NCBI GenBank assembly: GCA_910575665.1
Contig: CAJTFB010000001.1
Span: forward strand, 62,001-126,000
Direction of reading: 5' to 3'
DNA: 64,000 nucleotides
Origin: Eubacteriaceae bacterium
GTDB lineage: Bacteria > Bacillota > Clostridia > Lachnospirales > Lachnospiraceae
Shown: one piece after another, positions 17,455-27,347 of the stretch
Numbering within the stretch: the stretch's first letter is position 1
Layout: each line of letters opens with the position of its first letter
Position numbers and translations under genes: made by a program
The notes under the pieces: generated by a model
What the model saw: the letters and a program-made list of their open reading frames with translations, nothing else
Told to the model about the DNA's origin: nothing
Databases searched by the model: none

Positions 17455-18294
17455 TTATTTGCTGTAGTCAAAAAATCCCTTGCCAGTCTTGCATCCCAGT
17501 TTTCCGGCACGAACCATTTTTCTGAGAAGCGGTGATGGTCTATATTTGGAATCACCTGTTTCTGCATAGATGACTTCCATAATGGCAAGGCAGATATCGA
17601 GACCAATGTAATCGCCAAGATGAAGAGGTCCCATCGGATGATTACATCCCAGGATCATCGCAGTATCAATATCCTCTGCGCTGGCAACACCTGCTTCAAG
17701 AACACAGATTGCTTCATTGATCATCGGAATCAGGATGCGGTTTACGGCAAATCCAGCAGCCTCATTAACCTGTACTGGTGTTTTTCCGATCTGTTTTGAG
17801 ATCTCAATGATCTTGTCATTCATCTCATCCGGTGTGTTCTCACCGCGGATAACTTCAACCAGCTTCATTCTATCAGCCGGGTTAAAGAAATGCATTCCGA
17901 TCATCGGACGGTCCAGACCAGCTCCCATCTCTGTGATAGAAAGAGAGGAAGTATTGGAAGCAAACATACAGTCAGCGGGAACGATCTCCATCAATTCTTT
18001 AAATGTTGCTTTCTTGATATCCATATTCTCCGGAGCAACCTCTACGATAAGATTACAGTCTGTACAGATATCTTTCAAACCAGTCTTGATCTTGCCAAGA
18101 ATCTCCGTTGCCTTTTCCTGTGTAATCTTCTCTTTTTTCACAAGGAAATTTAGGTTCTTCTCAATCTTTGCTTTTCCGCCATCTGCAAATTCCTGCTTGA
18201 TGTCGCAAAGACGAACTTCCATACCATCTGTCATTGCAAATGCCTGAGCAATTCCGGAACCCATCGTTCCAGCTCCAATAATACCTACTATCAT
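17455..18294 (-). CDS. hbd: 3-hydroxybutyryl-CoA dehydrogenase
   Basis: A 279-residue enzyme with the NAD(P)-binding GIIGAGTMGSGIAQAFA at the N-terminus, the family signature MIGMHFFNPADRMKLVEVI, which includes the catalytic His, and the C-terminal dimerisation domain ending GCKTGKGFFDYSK. It reduces acetoacetyl-CoA to 3-hydroxybutyryl-CoA. It lies between crt and bcd in the butyrate operon. ATG 18294 has TAGGAGGAACGTAAC upstream. Confidence 0.97.
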   Translation of the reverse strand: MIVGIIGAGTMGSGIAQAFAMTDGMEVRLCDIKQEFADGGKAKIEKNLNFLVKKEKITQEKATEILGKIKTGLKDICTDCNLIVEVAPENMDIKKATFKELMEIVPADCMFASNTSSLSITEMGAGLDRPMIGMHFFNPADRMKLVEVIRGENTPDEMNDKIIEISKQIGKTPVQVNEAAGFAVNRILIPMINEAICVLEAGVASAEDIDTAMILGCNHPMGPLHLGDYIGLDICLAIMEVIYAETGDSKYRPSPLLRKMVRAGKLGCKTGKGFFDYSK

Positions 18295-18374
18295 GTTACG
18301 TTCCTCCTAAATATATATTTTTCTTAATTCCACCGGTTTGCACCGGTCAATTTCAATCGACAGACTGCCCTGGC

Positions 18375-19166
18375 TTATTTATTCTGAAAAGGAACAACTT
18401 TTAATTTTTTCTCTTTGTCCTTCTCTAAGAAATTTCCCATTCCGGCTTTCTGGTCTTCTGTCTCAAAACAATCGCCGAAGAGTTTTTCTTCGATCACGAT
18501 CGCCTGATCCATATCTACCTGCAGACCGTCGTTGATGGCTTTTTTGCAATTGCGGACAGCGATCGGAGCCTGCTTGGCGATTCCAGCTGCCATCTTCTTC
18601 GCTGCCGGCATCAGTTCTTCCTGAGTATAAACAGCATTTACAAGCCCAACACGCAATGCCTCATCTGCCTTGATATTTCTTGCCGTATAGATGAGCTGTT
18701 TTGCCATACCAACAGGGATGACGCGCGCCAGTCTCTGGGTTCCGCCAAAACCTGGTGTGATACCGAGACCGACTTCCGGCTGTCCAAATACTGCATTGTC
18801 AGAACAGATACGAATATCACAGCTCATGGAAATCTCACAGCCGCCACCGAGAGCAAAACCATTTACCGCAGCGATAACCGGGATCGGGAATGTCTCCAGC
18901 TTGCGGAATACATCATTTCCCTTTTTACCAAATGCCTCTCCCTCTGCTTTGGTCAGTGTGCTCATCTCGCCGATGTCAGCGCCTGCCACAAAGGATTTGT
19001 CGCCTGCTCCGGTCAGGATCAGACAGCGGATTACATCCAGATCTACCGCATCCAGAGTCGCATCCAGTTCATCCAGAACGGTGCTGTTCAACGCGTTCAT
19101 AAATTGGGGACGGTTGATGGTAATAATACCAACTTTGTCCTCTACGTCATAAGTAATGAATTCCAT
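18375..19166 (-). CDS. crt: 3-hydroxybutyryl-CoA dehydratase (crotonase)
   Basis: A 263-residue enoyl-CoA hydratase/isomerase. It has the oxyanion-hole segment FVAGADIGEM, the block GFALGGGCEISMSCDIRI, and the two-Glu active-site region (GGGCE and QPEVGLGITPGFGGTQRL). It dehydrates 3-hydroxybutyryl-CoA to crotonyl-CoA. I chose ATG 19166 because AAAGGAG precedes it at a normal distance; an in-frame ATG seven codons upstream overlaps that ribosome binding site. The gap from thl (128 bases) holds a hairpin. Confidence 0.96.
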   Translation of the reverse strand: MEFITYDVEDKVGIITINRPQFMNALNSTVLDELDATLDAVDLDVIRCLILTGAGDKSFVAGADIGEMSTLTKAEGEAFGKKGNDVFRKLETFPIPVIAAVNGFALGGGCEISMSCDIRICSDNAVFGQPEVGLGITPGFGGTQRLARVIPVGMAKQLIYTARNIKADEALRVGLVNAVYTQEELMPAAKKMAAGIAKQAPIAVRNCKKAINDGLQVDMDQAIVIEEKLFGDCFETEDQKAGMGNFLEKDKEKKLKVVPFQNK

Positions 19167-19249
19167 ATCGGGAACTCTCCTTTCCATTGATTATGTTTGA
19201 ATGGAGCGCTTCGCCGCATAAAGCTCAGCCACCATATAAACAGTCCATA

Positions 19250-19274
19250 TGCCAGAGGTTGTTCCCCTCTGGCA
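19250..19274 (-). other. Intercistronic hairpin between thl and crt
   Basis: Perfect 9-base arms TGCCAGAGG/CCTCTGGCA with a 7-base loop lie 20 bases after the thl stop. No T-run follows, so it is more likely an mRNA stability or processing element that allows different thl and crt levels. Confidence 0.5.
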
Positions 19275-19294
19275 TAGAACCAAAATGCTTTTTA

Positions 19295-20479
19295 TCAGTC
19301 GCGCTCAACGATGGTAGCACAACCCATTCCACCACCAATACAAAGTGTTGCAAGACCCTTCTTGGCATCGCGTTTCTGCATTTCATGAAGAAGTGTCACA
19401 AGAATACGGCATCCGGATGCACCTACTGGATGTCCGAGTGCGATCGCACCACCATTTACATTCAGCTTCTCAAGATCAAAGCCAAGGTCTCTTCCCACAG
19501 CGATAGACTGTGCGGCGAATGCCTCATTTGCTTCGATCAGATCCATGTCAGCCACACTGAGTCCAGTCTTGTTCATAACTTTCTGTGTAGCAGCAACTGG
19601 TCCAATACCCATGATCTTCGGATCTACACCAGCCAGGGCGCCGGCAACAAAAGTAGCCATCGGTTTCACACCGAGTTCTTTTGCCTTTTCCTCGCTCATA
19701 ACTACAACGGCTGCTGCACCATCATTGATTCCGGAAGCGTTACCAGCGGTAACAAAACCATCTTTGTTGATCGGACGAAGTTTGGAAAGACCTTCCATGG
19801 AAGTACCAGGACGTGGTCCCTCATCTTTGTCAAATACAACAGTCTGCTTTCTCTGTTTTACTTCTACTGGAACGATCTCATCATCAAATTTTCCTGCTTC
19901 CTGAGCTGCAACTGCCTTATTCTGGCTGTTTACTGCAAACTCATCCAGCTCTTCACGGGTCAGTTTCCATCTGTCGTCAGCACAAATGTTGTCTGCTGTC
20001 TGGATCATATGATAGTCATTGAATGCATCCCAGAGAGCGTCGTTTACCATCGTATCCACGATCGTATTGTTGTTCATTCTGTAACCGAAACGTGCCTGTT
20101 TCAGAGCATATGGAGCCATGGACATGTTCTCCATACCACCTGCTACAACAATATCTGCATCCCCTGTCTGGATCATCTGAGCAGCCATATTGACACAGTT
20201 CAGACCGGAACCACACACCACATTCACCGTTACCGCGGGTGTCTCGATAGGAAGACCTGCATTGATAGAAGCCTGTCGTGCTACGTTCTGGCCTAAACCA
20301 GCCTGGATAACACAGCCCATGTATACATGGTCAACCTGTTCCTTTGGAACACCAGCTCTCTTAAGAGCCTCTTCAATCACGATAGAACCCAACTTCTGTG
20401 CCGGAGTCGTACTGAGTGTACCCCCCATTGTTCCGATCGCAGTACGGCAAGCGCCTGCTAAAACTACTTTCTTAGACAT
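19295..20479 (-). CDS. thl: Acetyl-CoA acetyltransferase (thiolase)
   Basis: A 394-residue biosynthetic thiolase. The acyl-accepting Cys lies in [19 protein letters not shown], the catalytic His in [20 protein letters not shown], and the C-terminal Cys in [14 protein letters not shown]. It condenses two acetyl-CoA to acetoacetyl-CoA, the first committed step to butyrate. It is the first gene of the six-gene operon, with ATG 20479 after AAGGAGGATATATTTATC. Two palindromes lie in its leader. Confidence 0.96.
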   Translation of the reverse strand: MSKKVVLAGACRTAIGTMGGTLSTTPAQKLGSIVIEEALKRAGVPKEQVDHVYMGCVIQAGLGQNVARQASINAGLPIETPAVTVNVVCGSGLNCVNMAAQMIQTGDADIVVAGGMENMSMAPYALKQARFGYRMNNNTIVDTMVNDALWDAFNDYHMIQTADNICADDRWKLTREELDEFAVNSQNKAVAAQEAGKFDDEIVPVEVKQRKQTVVFDKDEGPRPGTSMEGLSKLRPINKDGFVTAGNASGINDGAAAVVVMSEEKAKELGVKPMATFVAGALAGVDPKIMGIGPVAATQKVMNKTGLSVADMDLIEANEAFAAQSIAVGRDLGFDLEKLNVNGGAIALGHPVGASGCRILVTLLHEMQKRDAKKGLATLCIGGGMGCATIVERD

Positions 20480-20498
20480 GATAAATATATCCTCCTTA

Positions 20499-20537
20499 AT
20501 AAAATAATTATTTTATATGTGCCGGAAATATTTCCGG
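20499..20537. promoter_or_regulatory. Two adjacent palindromes in the thl leader
   Basis: A perfect 18-base palindrome of A/T bases (20499-20516, ATAAAATAATTATTTTAT) lies just before the thl ribosome binding site, and a perfect 16-base palindrome CCGGAAATATTTCCGG (20522-20537) lies five bases further upstream. Both are candidate operators or mRNA structures. Neither matches the Rex consensus I know (TTGTGAA..TTCACAA). I could not pick a convincing -35/-10 pair in the 127-base gap. Confidence 0.5.
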
Positions 20538-20606
20538 TTTTATACCGTGAGTTTATCAAACATGACTGCCCTTATCGCTTTCTGTAACTGACATGAGAGA
20601 TACCTG

Positions 20607-21086
20607 TCATCTGGCATATTTTTTTCTTAACATCTTTTCCACAGCCTCCGGCACCATATTGGACACATCGGAGCCATAGGAAGCCACCTCTCTCACAATG
20701 GTAGAACTCAGAAAAGCATATTCGAGGCTTGTCGTAAAAAACATCGTATCGATATCCGGATCCAGACTGTGGTTTGTCTGGGCGATCTGCATCTCCGATT
20801 CAAAATCTGAAACAGCGCGGAGACCACGGATCATAACCTTTGCCTCCACACTCCTGGCAAAATCCACCGTAAGCCCGTCAAAGGTCTGTATTTTGACATT
20901 GGGAAATTCTTTTGTCGTATCCTCAAGCATATGAACCCTTTCCTCTAAGGTGAAGAGAGGATTTTTACTGTTGTTTTTTAAAATAGCTACAATGACCTCG
21001 TCTACCACCTTCGATGCCCTCTTGATAATATCAAGATGTCCATAGGTTACAGGATCAAAACTGCCAGGATATACTGCTTTTATCAT
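20607..21086 (-). CDS. coaD: Phosphopantetheine adenylyltransferase
   Basis: A 159-residue nucleotidyltransferase of normal length. It carries the HxGH-type motif in YPGSFDPVTYGHLDIIKRA, the RGLRAVSDFESEMQIAQTN block and the C-terminal ISSTIVREV signature. It transfers AMP from ATP to 4'-phosphopantetheine, the fourth step of coenzyme A synthesis. It lies upstream of thl on the same strand with no clear terminator between, so some read-through into the CoA-dependent butyrate operon is possible. Start ATG 21086 with AGGGAGATTCTT upstream. Confidence 0.97.
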   Translation of the reverse strand: MIKAVYPGSFDPVTYGHLDIIKRASKVVDEVIVAILKNNSKNPLFTLEERVHMLEDTTKEFPNVKIQTFDGLTVDFARSVEAKVMIRGLRAVSDFESEMQIAQTNHSLDPDIDTMFFTTSLEYAFLSSTIVREVASYGSDVSNMVPEAVEKMLRKKYAR

Positions 21087-21265
21087 AAGAATCTCCCTTA
21101 TCAGGCTTATACCGGATTACTTTGTTAATTTTTTCACAATGCGTTGTCCCACCACTCACATTACATATCATAACATTCCTGTTTGAAGTTGTCAAATAAT
21201 TATCAATCTAAAATACAGATATTTTTTAACCTGTTCTTAAGTTAACCTTAAAGTGAAAATGAAAG

Positions 21266-24200
21266 TCATTTTACTGTAACCTGAACCTTCTTATAGACCC
21301 CGCTCTGGGCATAGGCAAAGATCGTACATTTCCCCTTTTTCTTCGCCTTTATGACGCCCTTTTTAGAAACAGATACGGTCTGGGGACGGCTGGATTCGTA
21401 ACTGACCTCCCGGTGGTGTCTCAGCGGTTTGGACTGTTTGATCTCTTTTGCCTTGATGCGCCATGTCTTGCCTGCCTTTAAGGTGACTTTATTTTTGTTC
21501 AGCTTCACAGATTTGGCATTTCCGTTCTTTCCGCCCTTCGTGGTGACATGAATCGTCTTGGAAACGGCGATGGTCACTTTCTTCCCATCGATGATCTTAT
21601 AAGCGCGCACCATATACTTATAATAGGTGCCCTTTTTGCATTTCCGGTCGATATATGATTTTTTATTACCATTTTTTATAGTATTTTTCAGTTTATATTC
21701 GTAGATCCATTTGCGCGTATTGCACCGGTTGCCGTACACCTCGTAACCGTCTGCCCCCTTTACCTGGTTCCAGGTCAGTTTGATGTTTTTTTTCGTGATC
21801 TGGGCTGCCCGTGCCTGGATCCGCGCAAAATATGCCCCCTTTATGTCCTTATCCGTCTTTTGGGACTGTATAGTCTGTTCCGTCACAAGAATGGTATCCA
21901 TGGAGACATCCAGCTCCTTTGCCGCCGCCTGGATCTTCACTGCCGTATCCGGGGAGACGCCCAGTCCGTCCGTGATGGCAGAAAGGTTTTTGTCCGGAAG
22001 GGGAGATGGGGAAGTCTCTGGTATTGGTACAGGAAACGGGGTCGGCTCCTGTGACCGCTCCGGCTCCGGGGTGGCAGAAGGCGCCGGTGGCTCTGTGAGG
22101 ACCGGAGTTGCCGATGGGGCTGGCGCTTCCGTCGGTACTGGTGTCTCTGTGGGCTTGGGTGGTTCCGGGGTGGCCGTAGGGGGCGGAGTTTCAGCAGGCG
22201 GGGGAGTCGGCTCTGGAGTTGGATGCGGTTTTTCCGTAAAGGTAACAAGGATCGTATGGCTGCTCCGGATGCTGGAAATCGTATAGGTATCTCCCTCAGC
22301 CTGCGTTGGTTCTCCGTCAATGATAAAGGAATACGAGCTAGACTCTTCTGCCGGCTGGAAGGTAAGTACAACATCTTCGCCGCCGTCCACCATCATCTCT
22401 ATGGAAGCGTTCCCGTCGGTGGTTACCGTAGTTTTTGATGTCCGCAGGGTCACCGCCCCGGTTCCGCTTGTTTTTACTTTGAGGTCATAGGTGATCAAGG
22501 TTCCTTCCGCGGTGATCACAATATTTCCGTCGATGGAATCTTTGAAAATCACAAGATTACCTGTATCCGGATCGTATGTATAGTCTGTTCCAGGAACGGC
22601 TTCCCGGCCTCCCACCGTTATATGAATGGTATCTGGCGGCTGATATTGCTTTCCCTCATCCTCCATTCCACTCAAGGTAGCGGAATAATCCCCTTCTATA
22701 TTTTTCCATATCGCACTATCATTACTGCTGCTAAGATGGCTCAGACGGTTTTCTACCTGATATGCCCGTCCAATTTTCCAATCATACCAAAGGTTATCTT
22801 CGGTATCTCCATCTTCTACAGCCAGATATACCTTTGCTGCCTCTTCCAAAGTCGGCATCGTCTTATCAGATAACAACGTATGATCTGCCGAATAAAAGAA
22901 AAGAGCACGCTCCGAATCAATGGGATAAAATGGTGATCTTTGTCCCTGTGTCACTGGAGTTATATTACTGCCAGCTCCCTCCCCTTCTTTCAATATAATA
23001 TTTAAGGCCTGGATCGGACAATCCCCAAATATCACTTTAAAATATATATCTGCCCCCGTATTCCCCTCGTCATTATCTAAAATAATTCCATTGGGAAGAG
23101 TTACCTCTTTGAGATTCCTGCATCCCAAAAATGCACCAGACTTCAGTTTATCCACACCAGAGGGAATAGTTATTTTTTCAAGTGATGAACAGCCTCTGAA
23201 TGCAAATATTTCAATTTTTACGACACTGACTGGAAGTATTATGTCTTTTAAATTTGTGCAGGTCATAAATGCCTCGTCCCGTATTTCCGTCACCTCTCCA
23301 GAAAAAGTTACTTTTTCAAGATTTTGGCAGAACTTAAAAGTTTGAGAGCCTATACTTTTTATACCTTCTGGCAGATGGATTTCCTTTAAACTCTTACAAT
23401 TATAAAATACACGAGGACTTATTTGTATCAGACCATCCGGGAGAACGATCCCCTCCAGACTTTGGCATTCATAAAACGCATTATCCCAAATCTTTGTTAC
23501 ATCATCTGGGATAGTTACCTTTTGTAGATTCTGGCAGCCATAGAAAATATTCATCGGAAGTTCTGTTATGCCTTGAGGAAGAATTGCTTCACGCAAGCTG
23601 GTGCAGCCCTCAAAAGCACTTTCTCCAACACTAGTTATCTGATCAGGAAAAGACACTTCCCTAAGGCTGGTGCAACCCTTAAAAACATTTTTTCCGATAC
23701 TAGTTGTCTGATCTGGTAAAATCACTTCCTGGAAACTGGTGCAGCCTTCAAAAGCACCTTCTCCGATACCAGTTATCTGATCAGGTAAAAACACTTCCTG
23801 AAGGCTGGTGCATTGATAAAATGCATAATTTCCTATCTCTTGGATCCCATCCGGAAGGATTACAGTCTGAAGTTTGCTACACTCAAAAAATGCACTATTG
23901 CTAATTTTTTCCACTCCCACCGGAAGCTTTACTGTTACCAGACTTTTGGGGAAATTGCGGCCACTCTGTGATGCTATTGGAAGTCCTCCATCACTTATAA
24001 CTCCTTCCTCTGCCAATAAACTAGTAAGGTTGGTGAAACCAGTGGATGCAGTACTTGCAGTATTCCCGCTGTTATAAAAAATATGATTCCAATCGCTATT
24101 TGTTATCGTACCACTAAGAGCCTTTAGGCATGTTATATCAGGATATTTTATATTCTTTGATGATAATGCTGACTGCAAACTGCCTCCTGTCACTTCCATT

Positions 24201-24361
24201 TCAATTTCCCCGCCCTCTTCCGTCACAACAGTGACCTGCCAAATGGTAAGACTATTTTCTTGTGCTCTCAATGTTATGCTCATGCCAGACATTAATGTCA
24301 CAATAACAATAACCGCAATCCATCTCTTGACATTTTCCCTTAACCTGAATTTCATCTCCAT
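21266..24361 (-). CDS. BspA-type leucine-rich-repeat surface protein (12 repeats)
   Basis: A 1031-residue secreted protein. A signal/anchor helix (WIAVIVIVTLMSGMSITL) is followed by about twelve BspA/LRR_5 repeats of the type xxAFxxCxxLxxVxLPxxI (roughly residues 135-440), a small beta domain with GTDYTYDPDTGNLVIFKDS, a Pro/Thr-rich linker (~710-785), a fibronectin III-like domain (~850-930; [16 protein letters not shown]) and a C-terminal Ig-like domain of the bacterial Big_2 type (~940-1031). No LPXTG motif or sortase signal is seen. BspA proteins bind host matrix or other cells. I chose ATG 24361 because GGAGG lies seven bases upstream. It is a tandem paralogue of the gene just upstream, with a nearly identical C-terminal half. 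Confidence 0.85.
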   Translation of the reverse strand: MEMKFRLRENVKRWIAVIVIVTLMSGMSITLRAQENSLTIWQVTVVTEEGGEIEMEVTGGSLQSALSSKNIKYPDITCLKALSGTITNSDWNHIFYNSGNTASTASTGFTNLTSLLAEEGVISDGGLPIASQSGRNFPKSLVTVKLPVGVEKISNSAFFECSKLQTVILPDGIQEIGNYAFYQCTSLQEVFLPDQITGIGEGAFEGCTSFQEVILPDQTTSIGKNVFKGCTSLREVSFPDQITSVGESAFEGCTSLREAILPQGITELPMNIFYGCQNLQKVTIPDDVTKIWDNAFYECQSLEGIVLPDGLIQISPRVFYNCKSLKEIHLPEGIKSIGSQTFKFCQNLEKVTFSGEVTEIRDEAFMTCTNLKDIILPVSVVKIEIFAFRGCSSLEKITIPSGVDKLKSGAFLGCRNLKEVTLPNGIILDNDEGNTGADIYFKVIFGDCPIQALNIILKEGEGAGSNITPVTQGQRSPFYPIDSERALFFYSADHTLLSDKTMPTLEEAAKVYLAVEDGDTEDNLWYDWKIGRAYQVENRLSHLSSSNDSAIWKNIEGDYSATLSGMEDEGKQYQPPDTIHITVGGREAVPGTDYTYDPDTGNLVIFKDSIDGNIVITAEGTLITYDLKVKTSGTGAVTLRTSKTTVTTDGNASIEMMVDGGEDVVLTFQPAEESSSYSFIIDGEPTQAEGDTYTISSIRSSHTILVTFTEKPHPTPEPTPPPAETPPPTATPEPPKPTETPVPTEAPAPSATPVLTEPPAPSATPEPERSQEPTPFPVPIPETSPSPLPDKNLSAITDGLGVSPDTAVKIQAAAKELDVSMDTILVTEQTIQSQKTDKDIKGAYFARIQARAAQITKKNIKLTWNQVKGADGYEVYGNRCNTRKWIYEYKLKNTIKNGNKKSYIDRKCKKGTYYKYMVRAYKIIDGKKVTIAVSKTIHVTTKGGKNGNAKSVKLNKNKVTLKAGKTWRIKAKEIKQSKPLRHHREVSYESSRPQTVSVSKKGVIKAKKKGKCTIFAYAQSGVYKKVQVTVK

Positions 24362-24417
24362 TTCTTTTCCTCCACTGCAAATTCTAGTTGGTACCTTCCA
24401 GCCAGTGTGCCAGAACA

Positions 24418-27090
24418 TTAGCGTACAGATATTTTGACTTTCTTATAGACGCCGCTCTGGGCATAGGCATAGACCGTATATTTCCCTTTTGTCTTCGCCT
24501 TTATGACTCCTTTTCTGGAGACGGACAGTGCCTTCGGACGGCTGGATTCGTAACTGACCTCCCGGTGGTGTCTCAGCGGCTTGGACTCTTTGATCTCTTT
24601 TGCCTTGATCCGCCAGGTTTTACCCGCCTTTAAGGTGACTTTATTTTTGTTCAGCTTCACAGATTTGGCGTTTCCGTTTTTTCCTCCCTTCGTGATGACA
24701 TGGATCGTCTTAGAGACGGCGATGGTCACCTTCTTCCCATCGATGATCTTATAGGTCCGGACCATATATTTATAATAAGTACCTTTCTTGCATATCCGGT
24801 CGATGTAGGATTTTTTGGCTCCGTTTTTAATAGTGTTTTTCCGTTTATATTCGTAGATCCATTTCTTTGTGTTGCACCGGTTGCCGTACACCTCGTAACC
24901 GTCTGCTCCCTTCACCCGGTTCCAGGTGAGTTTGATGCTTTTCTCTGTGATCTGGGAAACTCTTGCCTGGATCCTGGCAAAATATGCCCCCTTTATGTCC
25001 TGATCGGTCTTCTGGAACCGTATGGTCTGTTCGGTCACGAGAATCGTATCCATGGGGACATCCAGTTCCTTTGCCGTCGCCTGGATCTTCACTGCCGTAT
25101 CCAGGGAGACGCCCAGGCCGTCCGTGATGTCAGAAAGGTCTTTGTCCGGAAAGGGCGTCTGGGAAACCTCCGGTGTTGGCACAGGGGACGGCGTCGGTTT
25201 CTGGGATGGCACTGGCTCTTGGGATGGGATCGGTTCCGGGGCAACGGAAGGCGCTGGTGTCTCGGTAGAGACAGGCGTCGCCGATGGTGTTGATGTCTCC
25301 GTCGGTATCGGCGGCTCCGGGGTGGGAGTTACAACAGGTGTGGGAGTCGGTTCCGGAGTGGGCTGCGTTTTTTCCGTAAAGGTTACAAGGATCGTATGGG
25401 CACTTTTGATATGGGGGATATTGTATGTATTCTCTGGAACTTCCACCGCCTCTCCGTCGATGGTCAGAGATTTAAGGGAGCAGCCCTCCGCTGGTAAAAA
25501 GGTAAGAAGCATGTCATCGCCTCCATACACCCGGACCTTGGAATTCCCATCTGAGGAAACCGAGACCAGACTGGTTTGTATTTTTGTTGTCCCCCCGCCC
25601 TGGGTGCTGACTGTCACATCATAATAGGTTAAGTTCCCCTGGGCCGTGACTACAATTTTCCCAGAGATCGAATCTTTAAAGATGACCAGCTCTCCGGTAG
25701 CAGGGTCATAGGTGTAGTCTTCTTCCAGAACAGCCTCCTTTTCCCCTATGGTTACCTGGATGGTTTTCGGAAGTTCGTATATTTGTCCACTATCATCCTC
25801 TCCGCTTAAGACTGCGGTATAGCTGCCCTCCGGACTCTTCCATACGGTGCTCTCATTGCTTGTAGAAAGGTTCGTCAATCTGTTCTCTACCTCATAACTC
25901 TGTCCGATCTCCCAGCCATACCAGAGGTTATCCCCTGTATTGCCATCATCCTCCGACAGATACCTCGCCGCTACCTCATCCAGTGTAGGCGTCGTATCCT
26001 CTGACAAAAGAGTCCCATCCGGCAGGGAAAAGAAAATGGCAGGAGTTTCCTTCTTTGAAAAGGCAGCGTCGAAATCATTTACCTGTGTACATGTCACAGG
26101 AGTCATGTTCTCTGCAGTCTCCCCCTCCTTCAAGACGATATTTAGTATACTGAGCTGGCAGGAAGCAAACATGGGACAAAACGATGGATTCCTGTATGAT
26201 GGAGGATCCTCATAGTCCAGGATCAACCCATTGGGCAAAGTTACCTCCTTAAGACTGGAACATTTAACAAAGGTACTGGCTTCCAGTTTTGCAGATCCCC
26301 GGATCTCTACCTCCTCAAGACTTGTACATGCCTCAAAGGCACTCATACCAAGCTTAGATACTGCCTTGGGAATAATGATTTTCTGTATACTGGAGCAATT
26401 CTCAAAAGTATGTTCTCCAATCGTGGTCATAGTATCTGGCAGATCCACCTTCTGTAGACTCTTACATCCGTAAAATGCATAAGAACTTATAATCGTCATG
26501 CCATTTGGAAAGTTGATTTCCTGAAGATTTCCACAATTTCTAAATGCTCTAAGAGAGATTGTGCGCATGCTTTGAGGAAGAATCACCTTTTGAAGGTTCT
26601 CACATTCAAGAAAAGCTTCCCCACCGATCTTTGTCACACCCTCTGGCAGGACCACAGTTTTTAAGGATTTAGGAAAGCTTTGACTAGCTGTTCTATCACT
26701 TATGTCCTCGCCCCTCACCCCTTCCCCTGCCAGTATACTAGTTAAGTTCATATAGGAGGCATCGGCGTCATCTTCTATATTCCTGTTATAGCAGATCTCA
26801 CTCCAGTCAGTTGTTTTTACCGTCCCTCCGGTTATCTTCATGCAGATTACATCACCACGTTTGATTCCATTTTGAACCAATGCCTCTCGCAGGCTGTCGC
26901 TGCTTATCGTTTTGATCTCTTCGCCATCGTCTGTCTTTACGGTGATTTCCAACGTGATCCCTGTTTCTGTGTCTGGATCAACATCTGCCGCCTGTACTCC
27001 TGATGGCAGGAGCATACCGCAGAATACCGCCAATATCACCAGGCAGGCAATACTTTTTTTTAACAAATTATAAATACTCTTTTTTCCCAT
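24418..27090 (-). CDS. BspA-type leucine-rich-repeat surface protein (6 repeats)
   Basis: An 890-residue paralogue of the next gene. It has a signal peptide ([22 protein letters not shown], cut near AADV), about six LRR_5 repeats (~137-287), the same beta domain ([18 protein letters not shown]), a Pro/Thr/Ser-rich linker (~575-650), a fibronectin III-like domain (~710-800) and a C-terminal Ig-like domain. From the linker to the end the two proteins differ at few positions, while the LRR regions differ in sequence and number. The second ATG (27090) is seven bases from GAGGAGG and is a better start than the ATG two codons earlier. It is separated from its neighbour by 56 bases and probably co-transcribed. 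Confidence 0.85.
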   Translation of the reverse strand: MGKKSIYNLLKKSIACLVILAVFCGMLLPSGVQAADVDPDTETGITLEITVKTDDGEEIKTISSDSLREALVQNGIKRGDVICMKITGGTVKTTDWSEICYNRNIEDDADASYMNLTSILAGEGVRGEDISDRTASQSFPKSLKTVVLPEGVTKIGGEAFLECENLQKVILPQSMRTISLRAFRNCGNLQEINFPNGMTIISSYAFYGCKSLQKVDLPDTMTTIGEHTFENCSSIQKIIIPKAVSKLGMSAFEACTSLEEVEIRGSAKLEASTFVKCSSLKEVTLPNGLILDYEDPPSYRNPSFCPMFASCQLSILNIVLKEGETAENMTPVTCTQVNDFDAAFSKKETPAIFFSLPDGTLLSEDTTPTLDEVAARYLSEDDGNTGDNLWYGWEIGQSYEVENRLTNLSTSNESTVWKSPEGSYTAVLSGEDDSGQIYELPKTIQVTIGEKEAVLEEDYTYDPATGELVIFKDSISGKIVVTAQGNLTYYDVTVSTQGGGTTKIQTSLVSVSSDGNSKVRVYGGDDMLLTFLPAEGCSLKSLTIDGEAVEVPENTYNIPHIKSAHTILVTFTEKTQPTPEPTPTPVVTPTPEPPIPTETSTPSATPVSTETPAPSVAPEPIPSQEPVPSQKPTPSPVPTPEVSQTPFPDKDLSDITDGLGVSLDTAVKIQATAKELDVPMDTILVTEQTIRFQKTDQDIKGAYFARIQARVSQITEKSIKLTWNRVKGADGYEVYGNRCNTKKWIYEYKRKNTIKNGAKKSYIDRICKKGTYYKYMVRTYKIIDGKKVTIAVSKTIHVITKGGKNGNAKSVKLNKNKVTLKAGKTWRIKAKEIKESKPLRHHREVSYESSRPKALSVSRKGVIKAKTKGKYTVYAYAQSGVYKKVKISVR

Positions 27091-27212
27091 ATCCATGCCT
27101 CCTCAAAACCTGTCATTTGGGACTTGCCACATTCTCTTTATTTTTCCATTTTATAATAGTTTCATTATTTGTGCAAGTCTGTGATACTCCAAATGATACA
27201 GGCAAATTTCTC

Positions 27213-27241
27213 TTGACCATACATTTTATGAATGATAAAAT
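27213..27241 (+). promoter_or_regulatory. Promoter of the butyryl-CoA:acetate CoA-transferase gene
   Basis: TTGACC (27213-27218), a 17-base spacer and TAAAAT (27236-27241). The predicted leader of about 100 bases contains the repeat fragment at 27254-27301. Confidence 0.65.
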
Positions 27242-27253
27242 GTTAATCAGATT

Positions 27254-27301
27254 AGCACGACGGCGCCAATTTGAACCCTATTTCGTCCTGCGCTGGCAGC
27301 T
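27254..27301 (+). repeat. 48-bp end fragment of the MITE-like element
   Basis: These 48 bases match the reverse complement of the right end of the element at 11787-12059 (12059 down to 12012) with five differences, starting at the same TA and including the terminal repeat plus 20 bases of interior. The fragment lies in the 5' leader of the CoA-transferase gene. Confidence 0.65.
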
Positions 27302-27347
27302 AAATATGAAAATGATATCATTATGTTGTAAGGAGGATATTGGAACG

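Noticed and set aside
19187-20296. Long open frame (369 codons) on the plus strand opposite thl
   Set aside because: It lies antisense to the complete thiolase gene, has Cys/His-rich unnatural composition and no ribosome binding site. It is a shadow of the codon bias of thl.
20480-20606. Rex-binding site before the butyrate operon
   Set aside because: Searched for TTGTGAA..TTCACAA-like sequence but found only unrelated palindromes.
22005-22230. Low-complexity GC-rich repeat
   Set aside because: It encodes the proline/threonine-rich linker of the surface protein; the same holds for 25140-25365.
23560-23830. Series of near-identical DNA repeats
   Set aside because: They encode successive leucine-rich repeats of the BspA-like protein, so they are a coding repeat, not a CRISPR array or regulatory repeat.
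27003-27347. N-terminal extension of the CoA-transferase reading frame
   Set aside because: The extension runs through the promoter and the repeat fragment, and the protein family starts at the ATG preceded by AAGGAGG.
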